From Rhodospirillaceae bacterium (GTDB lineage Bacteria > Pseudomonadota > Alphaproteobacteria > Rhodospirillales > UBA2165), in assembly GCA_947467145.1 (NCBI GenBank), contig CANIGJ010000005.1, forward strand, positions 62,001 to 126,000: 64,000 nucleotides of DNA, written 5' to 3'. The notes under the pieces were generated by a model, which did no database searches, was not told the origin of the DNA, and saw only the letters and a program-made list of their open reading frames with translations. The position numbers and the translations under genes were made by a program. Positions 54,311 through 63,598 of this stretch are shown piece after piece; the stretch's first letter is position 1; every line of letters starts with the position of its first letter.

Positions 54311-55959
54311 GTCAAAACCTCTTTAAATATGAGGCGACTGACAAGCTCGTAGCCCTCGTCGGTCAGATGCACGCGATCGCAGAATAGAGCTTTGCCATCG
54401 TGCTCCGCGATATCGAGCGCCGCATTGCAATCGAAGAACGGAATATCGCTCGCGGCGCAAGCTCGCGCGACCATATCTCGATACCACGGGAAAAGCTCGG
54501 TGAAGACATCCGCGATTTCATTGTAACCGTTGTTCGGATGATGCTGGAGCTTTTCGAACAATGCCACTTCATCGGGATGCAGTTTGCGTCGACTCATCCA
54601 ATGCGCATTGGGTTGAAGCACGTAATAAAGAGGCGCACCGCACCCCTTGGCCAGATAGGACAAGTTACGCAGGGTTTTCGTCAATAATGCTTCAAGCCGG
54701 CTGCACATCAACTCAAGGTCGCGCTCATTCGCCGGCATGCTATCGACCAAGGGCAACCCGATCTTCGGCGCCCATTTATGCAAATCGCCGTTCATCGCAT
54801 TAAGCATATTGGGAACAAGAGGCGCGACGCCAAACGGCGGTATAGCAAATGACGATATGAGTGAGGCCCACAATTCATTGCAGCCGACAAACAGCACGAA
54901 GGCCTGCGGTCGCGCGCGCATCGGCCGAAGAAACAGAGCGGAGATCAGGTTGTATTCGATGACCGATGCGGGAATCGCAAAATTCAGCCAAGGCATGCCA
55001 CCATCGAGCCCGCTCAAACACGACGCGATCGTCTTGTGATTTCCGCTAGAGCCAACACCAAAAGCGGTCGAAGCGCCGAATAAGGCGGAATACTCCGGCC
55101 CCTGAAAATCAGACACCGAAAAAATCTCGCCACGCGGCCCAATCGTGTGTCGAAATCCAAAGCCGTCGGTCTCGATCGATTTCGTCCGCGCCTTCGGCTC
55201 CATCAACCAATTTACATAAGGCATCCAATAGCGCCGAAGGCTTAACTCCTCCTCAATCTCGGGCTGCAATTGGAGTTCGTGCAAACGCTCCGGCTCATTA
55301 ACGGCATCCTTGCTAATAACTTGGCGGTATTCACCGAGAATGTCTGACGGCACCTTCAGATCGCTGAAATGTTGGTTCAGCATTTCCGCCGTGCCAAGGT
55401 GACGGCTCGCCAAATCGAACCGGCGCAGCGCAAAAAACGCAACTGACGTGAGAAATTGCGCCGCCGTCGACGACGGCCGCTTTTCGGAAACCAGCTCCAG
55501 AAGAGCCAATGCCTGCTCGTACTTGCATCGAAGTATGAGCGCATGTGCCGTCTTGAATATCTCAGATGGTTCCGCGTCAGGCGCAATATATCGGGCCAGT
55601 GTTTCCGCCTGTAGACCGCCTGCCGCGGCGCTGCGGTCAATCGTCTGGCGATATTCCTCGATCGCATCCGACGGCAATTGCGAGTGCGCCAAATCCCGAT
55701 CCAATGTTTCGGCGGTGGCGAGATGAAGCCGCGCGAGATCGAATTGGTTCGATGCAAAAAACGCGACCGAGGTCAAAAAGTGGCCCAGACCGGACGATGG
55801 GTGCTCTTCGCGGAAGATAGCGAGCAACGCCAAGGCACGGTCGTATTTGTAACGAATCATCAACGTATGGGCGGTTTGAAATATCTCGGACTTTTCCGCA
55901 TCGGTTGCGACGCGTCGAATGAGGATCTGAGACAAGGATAACTTAGTTGCGTCACTCAT
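54307..55959 (-). CDS. TPR-like duplicated domain plus SGNH hydrolase-like protein
   Basis: A 550-residue protein. Residues 20-210 contain two copies of a unit of about 100 residues (SEIFQTAHTLMIRYKYDRAL and SEIFKTAHALILRCKYEQAL), each TPR-like. Residues 285-550 form an SGNH/GDSL-type domain: block I FGASTAFGVGSSG (Ser as nucleophile), block III FVGCNEL and block V DRVHLTDEGYE with the Asp-His pair. It might be a carbohydrate esterase or acyltransferase; no signal peptide is seen. ATG overlaps the cckA stop by four bases (ATGA). Confidence 0.75.
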   Translation of the reverse strand: MSDATKLSLSQILIRRVATDAEKSEIFQTAHTLMIRYKYDRALALLAIFREEHPSSGLGHFLTSVAFFASNQFDLARLHLATAETLDRDLAHSQLPSDAIEEYRQTIDRSAAAGGLQAETLARYIAPDAEPSEIFKTAHALILRCKYEQALALLELVSEKRPSSTAAQFLTSVAFFALRRFDLASRHLGTAEMLNQHFSDLKVPSDILGEYRQVISKDAVNEPERLHELQLQPEIEEELSLRRYWMPYVNWLMEPKARTKSIETDGFGFRHTIGPRGEIFSVSDFQGPEYSALFGASTAFGVGSSGNHKTIASCLSGLDGGMPWLNFAIPASVIEYNLISALFLRPMRARPQAFVLFVGCNELWASLISSFAIPPFGVAPLVPNMLNAMNGDLHKWAPKIGLPLVDSMPANERDLELMCSRLEALLTKTLRNLSYLAKGCGAPLYYVLQPNAHWMSRRKLHPDEVALFEKLQHHPNNGYNEIADVFTELFPWYRDMVARACAASDIPFFDCNAALDIAEHDGKALFCDRVHLTDEGYELVSRLIFKEVLT

Positions 55960-58517
55960 CCCGAGATGACTTCCTTCACCTTGCCCGCCAGTTCCTGAAG
56001 ACTGAACGGCTTGGGTAGGAAATGTAAGGTCGGATCGCCGCTGAGCCCGCCCGGGATAGCGTCTTCGGTATAGCCGGACATCAAGATGACTTTGATGTTC
56101 GGCAATTCTTCCTGCACCAATTTGACCAAGGTGTGTCCGTCCATGCCCGGCATCATGACGTCGGTGATGATGAGATCGATAGGCGCGCCATATTCGTTGA
56201 TGACATCGAGCGCCTCTTCGCCGTCGCCGGCTTCCAGCACGCGATAGCCTTTGTTGCGCAGCGCGCGGCTGCCGAACAGCCGGACCGCGTCTTCGTCTTC
56301 GACCAGCAGCACCGTCGCCTCGCCGGTCAGGTCGCGATCGTCGACCGGCGGTATATGGCCGACGCGGGTAAGCTCCGCGCCGATCGCCGTCGCCTCGGCC
56401 ACCGAGAAGGCCGGAAGGTAAATCGAGAAGGTCGTGCCAAGGCCGATGGCGGAATCAACAAAGATGTAACCGTCGGATTGGCGCACGATGCCGTAGACGG
56501 TGGAGAGCCCAAGACCCGTTCCCTCGCCTACGCCCTTGGTCGAGAAGAACGGCTCCCAGATGTGGTTGATATCTTCCTTCGCAATGCCCGAGCCGCTATC
56601 GACGACATCGATCAGCACATAATCGCCGGCATGCATGACCTCGTGCCCGCGCTGGATCGAACTTTCGATCCGCACCTTCTGCGTGGTGATCGAAACGGTG
56701 CCGCCGCGCTTCATCGCATCACGCGCATTGACCACCAGATTGATGATCACCTGATCGAACTGACCGGGATCGGTGCGGATCAGATCGACGCCTTCGCCGT
56801 GCGCGATCTCCAAGATGATGTTTTCGCCGATCAGGCGGCGCAGTAGGTTCGACATATCGTTGAGCGCATCGGCGATCGAGAAGATCTTGGGCTGCAAGGT
56901 CTGGCGACGCGAGAAGGCCAGCAACTGGCGCACAAGATTGGCCGCGCGATTGGCGTTCTGCTTAATCTGCATGATGTCTTGGAACGACGGATCGCTTTCG
57001 GTATGGCGCTGGAACAGCAAGTCGCAAAAGCCGATCATGGCGGTGAGCAGATTGTTGAAATCGTGCGCCACACCGCCCGCGAGCTGGCCGACCGCCTGCA
57101 TCTTCTGCGCCTGGTTGAACTGCACCTCGAGGCTTTTCTTCTCGGTCGTATCGATCACGTGCAGCGCCAGCCCGGTCGCCTCGCCGTCGCCGTCCGTGAC
57201 CCGGGTAACATAAAGCGAGACCTGCAATTCGCGCTCGCCGCTAGCCGGCATGCGAACATCGATCAGGGTCGCGGGCGCGGTACCCATCACGACCTTGGAC
57301 AACTGCGCCTCGGTATCGGAGCGATCCTCGCGCGCGATCCGTTCGACCAATGGGCGGCCGAGCACGCCATGGCGATGCAGACCGAGCAACTTGAGGAAGG
57401 CGCGGTTGCAATCGACAACATCACCGCCGAGATCGAGCTTCACGATGCCGACCGGCGCCTCGGAAAACAGCCAAGGGATACGCCGGAGCAAGGTCGGTCC
57501 ATCGTCAAGCACTGGCAGGAAGGGTTGGCGCAGCACGACGGAGCGCGAATAGAGAAAACCGCCGCCGGCATCTTCGGCCTGCGATTGCAGCAAATAGATC
57601 GGGAAGCGCTGGCCGTCCTCGGCCGACAGCATGATCGTGCCGTGCATGCCGCTGGCATCGGCCTCGACATCGTGTTCGGCGCGATCGTGCACGACGAAAT
57701 CGGCGAAGCGGCGCACGCTGCCGTCGCCCATGCCCGGGGTCACGCCCAACCATTCGGCGAGCGTGCGGTTGACGTAGCGCATCACGCCATCATGGGTCGC
57801 CGAGAAAAAGCCGACCGGCAGGCGGTCCATCAAATCGGCGAGATAAGTTTCTTCTTCGCCTCGCTTGGCCAATTCGGTGCGCTGCTGCGTCGTGTCCTCG
57901 ATCGTCCAGACCATCAAGGACGCATCGCCGTCCACCATGCGGAAGCTGAGACGCCAGGCACGCGGGCTTGCGCCCTCGCGGCGCATCACGATTTCGGCGA
58001 CGTCGCTGCGCGCATTCATCGATTGCGCGTGCAACCGATCGAACGCCGCGACCGATTCGGGGGCGACGAAATCGCCGAGTCCTGACAAGTTGGCAATCGT
58101 GACGACGCTGTCGCGTTTCAACCCGTCTAGCAGGGCCCGGCAGGCGGCATTATCGGTGACGATTCGGCCGTCGCGGCCGGCGATAAATTGGGCATCCTCG
58201 CACCGCTCCACCGCCTGTGCGATGGCGCTAGCACGTCCGCGCGCCGCGACCGAACGACCGAGGCTCCAGGCCGCGATGCCGAGTGCGGCCAATCCGGCGA
58301 CGGCGACCACCGCCAGGGCCGAGGCCAGCCCGCCTTGGTTGTCGCGCACGGCGAACAGCAGGGCGCCGATCACCGTGACGCCGGATGCGGCGGCAAGCGC
58401 GATGGCACCCCATTCCTGCCCCGAAATGGAGCGGGCCCGGATCGGGTTGGTTCCGGCGATGTCGATTGGGGAAGGCCGCTCAGTCACGGTCACAATGTTT
58501 GCGCCATCCATGACCAA
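55956..58517 (-). CDS. cckA: Hybrid sensor histidine kinase CckA
   Basis: An 853-residue hybrid kinase. Two membrane helices (about 35-55 and 65-85), PAS domains (about 100-470), HisKA with GVAHDFNNLLTAMIGFCDL (His near 484), HATPase with NLVVNARDAMKRGG and GTGLGLSTVYGIVRQ, and a C-terminal receiver (VLLVEDEDAVRLFGSRALRN, Asp in LIITDVMMPGMDG near 785). This is the CckA layout: it sends phosphate through ChpT to CtrA and CpdR to control the cell cycle and, in many alphaproteobacteria, motility. It lies 88 bases after flhB and leads four overlapping genes. Confidence 0.95.
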   Translation of the reverse strand: MVMDGANIVTVTERPSPIDIAGTNPIRARSISGQEWGAIALAAASGVTVIGALLFAVRDNQGGLASALAVVAVAGLAALGIAAWSLGRSVAARGRASAIAQAVERCEDAQFIAGRDGRIVTDNAACRALLDGLKRDSVVTIANLSGLGDFVAPESVAAFDRLHAQSMNARSDVAEIVMRREGASPRAWRLSFRMVDGDASLMVWTIEDTTQQRTELAKRGEEETYLADLMDRLPVGFFSATHDGVMRYVNRTLAEWLGVTPGMGDGSVRRFADFVVHDRAEHDVEADASGMHGTIMLSAEDGQRFPIYLLQSQAEDAGGGFLYSRSVVLRQPFLPVLDDGPTLLRRIPWLFSEAPVGIVKLDLGGDVVDCNRAFLKLLGLHRHGVLGRPLVERIAREDRSDTEAQLSKVVMGTAPATLIDVRMPASGERELQVSLYVTRVTDGDGEATGLALHVIDTTEKKSLEVQFNQAQKMQAVGQLAGGVAHDFNNLLTAMIGFCDLLFQRHTESDPSFQDIMQIKQNANRAANLVRQLLAFSRRQTLQPKIFSIADALNDMSNLLRRLIGENIILEIAHGEGVDLIRTDPGQFDQVIINLVVNARDAMKRGGTVSITTQKVRIESSIQRGHEVMHAGDYVLIDVVDSGSGIAKEDINHIWEPFFSTKGVGEGTGLGLSTVYGIVRQSDGYIFVDSAIGLGTTFSIYLPAFSVAEATAIGAELTRVGHIPPVDDRDLTGEATVLLVEDEDAVRLFGSRALRNKGYRVLEAGDGEEALDVINEYGAPIDLIITDVMMPGMDGHTLVKLVQEELPNIKVILMSGYTEDAIPGGLSGDPTLHFLPKPFSLQELAGKVKEVISG

Positions 58518-58605
58518 CCTTCAATAAGAAATGCCCCCGCGAAGGCCCCTGCGACCGATTAAGGCGCCCGGCTGTGACGGGCGCGGGACAGCCCGCGAAT
58601 CGTCT

Positions 58606-59775
58606 TTAATGCACCGTTCTGTCGTCTTCGTCTTGTTCACGCGCTTTTTCGCGCTCGGGATCGAGCGACCAATCGGGCTTCGGCGCGATCAGGCGTTCGC
58701 CCGGCCGGCGGGCCAGACGGCCCGTCAGGCGGAAGACGTAACTGATGACTTCGGCCACCGCCTGATAATATTTCTGCGGGATTTCCTGGTCGATCTCGAC
58801 CACGGCATAAATCGCGCGCGCCAACGGCGGATTCTCGACGATCGGGATATTGTTCTCGTCGGCGACCTCGCGGATACGCATGGCGAGATCGTCCATGCCC
58901 TTACCGACGAGCTTGGGCGCCGCCATACTGTCCATATCGTAGCTGAGCGCCACGGCAAAGTGCGTCGGGTTGGTGATCACCACGTCGGCCTTGGCGACAG
59001 CGGCCATCATGCGCTGCTGCGCGCGCTCCATGCGCAATTGCGCGATGCGCTGCTTGACCTTCGGATCGCCTTCAGACTGCTTGTGTTCGTCCTTCACCTC
59101 TTGCTTGGTCATCTTGAGGTTCGAAATGTGATCGTACTTCTGCCAGGCAAAGTCGGCCACCGCGATGACCAGCATCAGCGCCGCCGAAACGAGGATGAAA
59201 ACGTAGGTAATGTCGCTGATGCGTTGCATCATAGCATCGATCGTGAAGCTCGGCATCACATCGACATCTTGCATGCGCGGGATCAGCACGAAGGCGAACA
59301 GCGCGCCGACCATACCGATCTTGAACATGCCTTTGACGAAATCCAGCAGCGCGCGCGGCCCGAACATCCGTTTGATGCCGGCGATCAGCGACAGCATGTC
59401 GAATTTGAAGTCGAGCTTCTCCCATGACGGGTTCCAGCCGACCTGCGCGATGTTCGAGATCAAACCGACGGCCGTGAACAAGATAACCAACGGCGCCATG
59501 ATGATGCCGATCTCCGCCATCACGTGGACCATCAAAAGGCGGATATGTTCGGAATCGACGGGATAAAGATGCGCATCGCCGATGAAGCTCACGCTCAGGT
59601 TCGTCACGCGCTTCATCATCCATGGCGCCAGAAACACCAGCGACGCCGCCGCGCCCGCAAGGGTCGCGAAATTGGCGATTTCCGCCGACCGGGCGACGTT
59701 ACCCTTATTCGCCGCCTCGCTAAGGCGTTTGCCAGTCGGTTGTTCGGTTTTTGAGGATCTATCTTCGTCGGCCAT
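58606..59775 (-). CDS. flhB: Flagellar biosynthesis protein FlhB
   Basis: A 389-residue export-gate switch protein: four membrane helices (about residues 30-215) and a cytoplasmic domain with the autocleavage site NPTH in ADVVITNPTHFAVALSYD (near residue 268). It begins EDRSSKTEQPTGKRLSEAANKG as usual. The C-terminal tail is extended and charged (PEREKAREQDEDDRTVH). Last gene of the flagellar run. Confidence 0.96.
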   Translation of the reverse strand: MADEDRSSKTEQPTGKRLSEAANKGNVARSAEIANFATLAGAAASLVFLAPWMMKRVTNLSVSFIGDAHLYPVDSEHIRLLMVHVMAEIGIIMAPLVILFTAVGLISNIAQVGWNPSWEKLDFKFDMLSLIAGIKRMFGPRALLDFVKGMFKIGMVGALFAFVLIPRMQDVDVMPSFTIDAMMQRISDITYVFILVSAALMLVIAVADFAWQKYDHISNLKMTKQEVKDEHKQSEGDPKVKQRIAQLRMERAQQRMMAAVAKADVVITNPTHFAVALSYDMDSMAAPKLVGKGMDDLAMRIREVADENNIPIVENPPLARAIYAVVEIDQEIPQKYYQAVAEVISYVFRLTGRLARRPGERLIAPKPDWSLDPEREKAREQDEDDRTVH

Positions 59776-59791
59776 CGCGCGCGCCTATGAC

Positions 59792-60553
59792 CTATGGATT
59801 GAGGAATGGACGCATGCCTTCGCCCATGTAAGTCATGAGCGCCAACATGATGCCCGACGTCGTGATCATCATGAACGCCAATCCGGCGATCAGCTGGAGC
59901 GGCATGGCGACGAAGAAGATCGGAATCTGCGGAGCCAGCCGCGTCATGATGCCGAGCCCGACATTGTAGGCGAAATTCAAAATGATGAACGGCGTCGACA
60001 TCTGCACGCCGATCAGGAACATCTGCCCGATATTACGCGTGATCATCTGCGTGGTGTCGCCGATGTCGGGTGCGATACCCGGCTGGAACACCGAATAGCT
60101 GTCCCAGATCGCGCGGATGAAGACGTGGTGCATGTCGGTGACGAACACCAGCAATATCCCTACGGTGCCCAGGAAGCCCGACACGATGCCGCTTTGGGTT
60201 TGGACGACCGGATCCCAGGTCAGCGCACTGGCCATGCCCGACACGAAGGAAATGATCGTGCCCGCCACGTGTACGGCCGAAATCAGGATCAGCGGGATCG
60301 TACCCAAGACCGCGCCCGTCAGGATCTCGGCACCGAGCACCACGAAGATCATCATCGGCTCGTTCGGCATGGGCGGCATTTGCGCCGCCAACGCCGGAAC
60401 CATCAGGAACGTGATGGCGAGCGCAATCGACAGGCGCGCGCGCGCGTAAAGCTGCATGCTGGCGAAACCCGGCATGATCAGCAGCGCGGTGCCGACACGC
60501 GCGAAGATCATCATGAAGGCGTAGATGTTGAGCTGAAGGATATCGCCGAGCAT
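59792..60553 (-). CDS. fliR: Flagellar biosynthesis protein FliR
   Basis: A 253-residue membrane protein of the export gate with about six hydrophobic segments (IYAFMMIFARVGTALLIMPG and later GLGIMTRLAPQIPIFFVAMP). Its ATG overlaps the fliQ stop by one base (TGATG). It works with FliP, FliQ, FlhA and FlhB; fliP is not in this run. Confidence 0.95.
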   Translation of the reverse strand: MLGDILQLNIYAFMMIFARVGTALLIMPGFASMQLYARARLSIALAITFLMVPALAAQMPPMPNEPMMIFVVLGAEILTGAVLGTIPLILISAVHVAGTIISFVSGMASALTWDPVVQTQSGIVSGFLGTVGILLVFVTDMHHVFIRAIWDSYSVFQPGIAPDIGDTTQMITRNIGQMFLIGVQMSTPFIILNFAYNVGLGIMTRLAPQIPIFFVAMPLQLIAGLAFMMITTSGIMLALMTYMGEGMRPFLNP

Positions 60554-60816
60554 CAGCCGACCGCGATGCGGTCGAACAGGACCCGGGTGAATTCGATGAT
60601 CGCGTTCATCATGAACGGCATGAACAGGATGATCGCACCGAAAATGACGATGATCTTGGGCACGAAGGTCAATGTCATTTCCTGAATCGACGTCAACGTC
60701 TGGAAGATCGCGATGATCAGGCCGACAACCAGACCGGCCAGCATGATCGGCCCACTCGCCTGTAGAATGACGAAAAAGGTCAGACGCGAAATCTCGAGAA
60801 CGTCGGCTTCGTTCAT
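60553..60816 (-). CDS. fliQ: Flagellar biosynthesis protein FliQ
   Basis: An 87-residue protein with two membrane helices: GPIMLAGLVVGLIIAIFQTLTSIQEMTLTFVPKI carries the family pattern. Part of the flagellar export gate, translated in step with fliR. Confidence 0.95.
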   Translation of the reverse strand: MNEADVLEISRLTFFVILQASGPIMLAGLVVGLIIAIFQTLTSIQEMTLTFVPKIIVIFGAIILFMPFMMNAIIEFTRVLFDRIAVG

Positions 60817-60865
60817 GGTTCCGTTCTCGGTTTCGCCAAAGTACGTTCGTCAGGGGGACGAAAGA

Positions 60866-61192
60866 TCAGATCGGCATCCGCAGAATTTCGCGGTACGCCT
60901 CGATCACCTTGTCGCGGACGGCCACAACCGTATTCAACGTCAGTTCGGCTTCCGACACCGCCATGACGACCGAATTGAGATCGGCCTTGCCGGCTGCCGC
61001 CGCGGCGGTCTGATTTTCCGCCTGCTGGCCGCTTTTCACCGCGTCCTCGGCGAAGCCTTTTACCATCGAGGAGAAGTCGCCGCCGGGCGCGGAGGCTGAA
61101 CCGGCCTTCGCCGTTCCGCCGGCACCGTCGGCGAGCCGCTGGATCGACGCCTGATAGGCATTCACTGCCCCTGTTATGCCCACGACCGCCAT
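60866..61192 (-). CDS. fliE: Flagellar hook-basal body protein FliE
   Basis: A 108-residue protein, of usual length, with FSSMVKGFAEDAVKSGQQAE and a C-terminal VVMAVSEAELTLNTVVAVRDKVIEAYREILRMPI-type end. FliE links the MS ring to the rod. It lies between flgC and fliQ. Confidence 0.95.
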   Translation of the reverse strand: MAVVGITGAVNAYQASIQRLADGAGGTAKAGSASAPGGDFSSMVKGFAEDAVKSGQQAENQTAAAAAGKADLNSVVMAVSEAELTLNTVVAVRDKVIEAYREILRMPI

Positions 61193-61297
61193 ATCACGCT
61201 CCGTTTTTGTTTAGTTCGGCGCCGCTTGTGCGACGTCCGGTTTCTTCCCGCTCTAACCCCGCGCCGTCAGCGGCGCAGAATGTCGCCCGCGCCGTTA

Positions 61298-61711
61298 TCA
61301 GCGCAGAATATCGATGGTCCCTTGCATCATCGTGCGCGCCGTACGGATCGCGCTCAAATTCGCTTCGTAGGACCGCGAGGCTTCGCGCATGTCCATCATC
61401 TCGACCAGGCTGTTGACGTTAGGGGCCAACACATAGCCCTGCGCGTCCGCCGCCGGATGATTCGGTTCGAACTTGCGCTGGAATTCGCCTTTGTCGGGCT
61501 GGATCTTGTCGACCTTGATCACCGGCATGCCGATGTCGCGGTTCATCACGTTCTTGAAGGTGATGTGCTTGCGCCGATAGGGATTCTTGCCGGGCTCCGT
61601 CGGCAGCGAATCCGCGTTGGCGAGATTTTCCGAAATGACGCGCAGCCGTGTGCCCTGGGCCTTCATGCCGGCCGCGGACAGCTTGAGCGAACTGAACAGA
61701 TCGTCGGCCAT
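61298..61711 (-). CDS. flgC: Flagellar basal-body rod protein FlgC
   Basis: A 137-residue rod protein with the N-terminal block KLSAAGMKAQGTRLRVISEN and the C-terminal block PNVNSLVEMMDMREASRSYE, both typical of FlgC. It follows flgB by 15 bases. Confidence 0.96.
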   Translation of the reverse strand: MADDLFSSLKLSAAGMKAQGTRLRVISENLANADSLPTEPGKNPYRRKHITFKNVMNRDIGMPVIKVDKIQPDKGEFQRKFEPNHPAADAQGYVLAPNVNSLVEMMDMREASRSYEANLSAIRTARTMMQGTIDILR

Positions 61712-61726
61712 GGCCTACCTCGTTTC

Positions 61727-62167
61727 CTAACCGCCGCCGCCCGAGCGAATGACCATTTTGAACAGCCCCATATGTTTGCGGTAGAGCTGGGTCATCGTCG
61801 AATGATTGGCTTGGGTTTCGTTCATGCGCATCATCTGCTCTTCGAGCACAACTTGGTTGCCGTCGGGCGCGCTTTCATAGGGACGCCGATCCTCGGTCAC
61901 CTTGAAGTCGGAACTGGCGCCGGCGGCCGCCTTGGCGATGTGCTTGGCGTCCGTGATCTTCATGCTGACGGGCACGGTCCCAGGATTGCCCTGCTTCTTT
62001 TCGCGCTTCAATTCAGCTTGAAAATCAAAGGCTTTGATGTCGCGGGAGGCGTATTTGGGGGTATCGGCGTTCGCGATGTTCTGCGCGACCACCTCTTGGC
62101 GCTGGTTGAGCCAGCCCAAACGCTTCTTCACCAGCCCAAACATGGGCAAGTCGGTCATTTCCATCAC
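61727..62167 (-). CDS. flgB: Flagellar basal-body rod protein FlgB
   Basis: A 146-residue rod protein: LPMFGLVKKRLGWLNQRQEVVAQNIANADTPKY at the start (family rod motif) and a C-terminal helix with NHSTMTQLYRKHMGLFKMVI. It is the first gene of the flgBC-fliE-fliQR-flhB run; a second ATG at 62164 is equally good. A possible CtrA site lies upstream at 62230-62244. Confidence 0.95.
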   Translation of the reverse strand: MMEMTDLPMFGLVKKRLGWLNQRQEVVAQNIANADTPKYASRDIKAFDFQAELKREKKQGNPGTVPVSMKITDAKHIAKAAAGASSDFKVTEDRRPYESAPDGNQVVLEEQMMRMNETQANHSTMTQLYRKHMGLFKMVIRSGGGG

Positions 62168-62229
62168 GCACCATCACTTTCGGGAATTCATTTCGATCCC
62201 CTATTGATGGTGAGTATGGGCGGGCGGGT

Positions 62230-62244
62230 TTAAGAAACGGTTAC
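62230..62244. promoter_or_regulatory. CtrA-like site upstream of flgB
   Basis: TTAA-GAAACGG-TTAC has the spacing of the CtrA site TTAA-N7-TTAA with one mismatch. It lies about 65 bases before flgB. Confidence 0.3.
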
Positions 62245-62246
62245 CC

Positions 62247-62265
62247 CCCGGCAAAAATTGCCGGG
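62247..62265 (-). terminator. Hairpin after the nucleoside transporter gene
   Basis: CCCGGCAA (62247-62254) / TTGCCGGG (62258-62265) lies 17 bases past the nupC-like stop on the minus strand, without a T-tract. Confidence 0.4.
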
Positions 62266-62281
62266 TGGGTTAGGCCAAAGA

Positions 62282-63529
62282 TCACGTAAGGATCCCGACC
62301 ACGGCCGCCGTCATGAGGGTCGCCAAGGTGCCCGAAACGATGGATTTCAGCCCCAAATCGGCGATTTCACGCCGCCGTTCAGGCACCATGGAGGCGAGCC
62401 CTCCCAGCATGATGCCGAGACTGCCGAAATTGGCGAAGCCGCACAGCGCATACACCATGATCAGGCGGGAATGTTCGGACAGCGCATCTTCGGGCAAGGC
62501 CTTCATCTGCAGATAAGCCAGCATCTCGTTGAGGATGGTCTTGGTGCCCATCAAGGCGCCCGCCGTCGGCGCTTCCGACCAGGGAATACCGATCAGCCAA
62601 ACCACCGGCGCCATGATCCAACCAAGTATCCGTTCCATGGTGAGGGGCGCATCGCCGACGGACGGTAACAGGCCCAGCGCCATATTGGCCAGGCTGACGA
62701 GTGCGACGAGGACCAGCAGCATGGCGACGACGTTGATCAGCAACTCGACGCCTTCCAAGGTACCGCGCGTGATCGCATCGATGGTGCTGCGATCCTGCGG
62801 CACCATGAGCGTATCCAGTTGCGCCGTGGCACCGCCGTCGTCGGGCACCATCAGGCGCGCGATCATGATCGAGGCCGGCGTTGAGACGATGGACGCAATC
62901 AGGATGTGCCCCAAGGGATCGGGCACGATACCGGTCATGATCGTCGCATACAGCACCATCATGGTGCCGGCGATGGTCGCCATGCCGCCCGACATGACGA
63001 TGAACATTTCGCTGCGCGAGAGCTGCGCAAGATAAGGGCGAATGAACAGCGGCGCTTCGACCTGACCGACGAAAACGTTGGCCGCCGCACTCACGCCCAC
63101 CGCGCCGCCGACATTGAGCGTGCGGCCCAGCACCCAGGCAAAGGCTTTCACGATCAAGGGCAGGATGCGCCAGTGAAACAACACGGCGCACAACGCGCTC
63201 ATCACCATGAGCAAGGGCAACGCCTGGAAGGCCAGCACGAACGAGGCACCCGGGAAGCTTTCGGGGAACGGCAAGGGCCCGCCGCCGAGATAGCCGAAGA
63301 CGAAGGAGGTGCCGGCCCGCGTCGCCGCGTTCAACGCTTCGACCGCGGAATTAAGCCAGAAGAAAATCTGTTTGAAGATCGGCACCTTCAGGAACAACGC
63401 GGCCAGCACGAATTGCATGGCGAGACCGACAGCTGCGGTCTTCATCCACGGCGCCTTGCGATTTTCGCTGATCAGCCAACAAAAGACGGTCAGAACGACC
63501 AGCCCGAACAACCCCTGTACGATCGACAA
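62282..63529 (-). CDS. Concentrative nucleoside transporter (NupC/CNT family)
   Basis: About 415 residues from TTG 63529, which has GGGGGGAG upstream; an upstream TTG at 63553 is less likely. About ten membrane segments. Family blocks: VGVSAAANVFVGQVEAPLFIRPYL, MFIVMSGGMATIAGTMMVLYA and the C-terminal YALCGFANFGSLGIMLGGLASMVPERR. CNT proteins take up nucleosides with protons or sodium. It is upstream of, and in line with, the flagellar run. Confidence 0.93.
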   Translation of the reverse strand: MSIVQGLFGLVVLTVFCWLISENRKAPWMKTAAVGLAMQFVLAALFLKVPIFKQIFFWLNSAVEALNAATRAGTSFVFGYLGGGPLPFPESFPGASFVLAFQALPLLMVMSALCAVLFHWRILPLIVKAFAWVLGRTLNVGGAVGVSAAANVFVGQVEAPLFIRPYLAQLSRSEMFIVMSGGMATIAGTMMVLYATIMTGIVPDPLGHILIASIVSTPASIMIARLMVPDDGGATAQLDTLMVPQDRSTIDAITRGTLEGVELLINVVAMLLVLVALVSLANMALGLLPSVGDAPLTMERILGWIMAPVVWLIGIPWSEAPTAGALMGTKTILNEMLAYLQMKALPEDALSEHSRLIMVYALCGFANFGSLGIMLGGLASMVPERRREIADLGLKSIVSGTLATLMTAAVVGILT

Positions 63530-63598
63530 AACCGGCTCCCCCCGAAGCGTCAACGCATCCAGTCTAACCGAGTGCGCCCCCCATAGCTAATTCATGGG

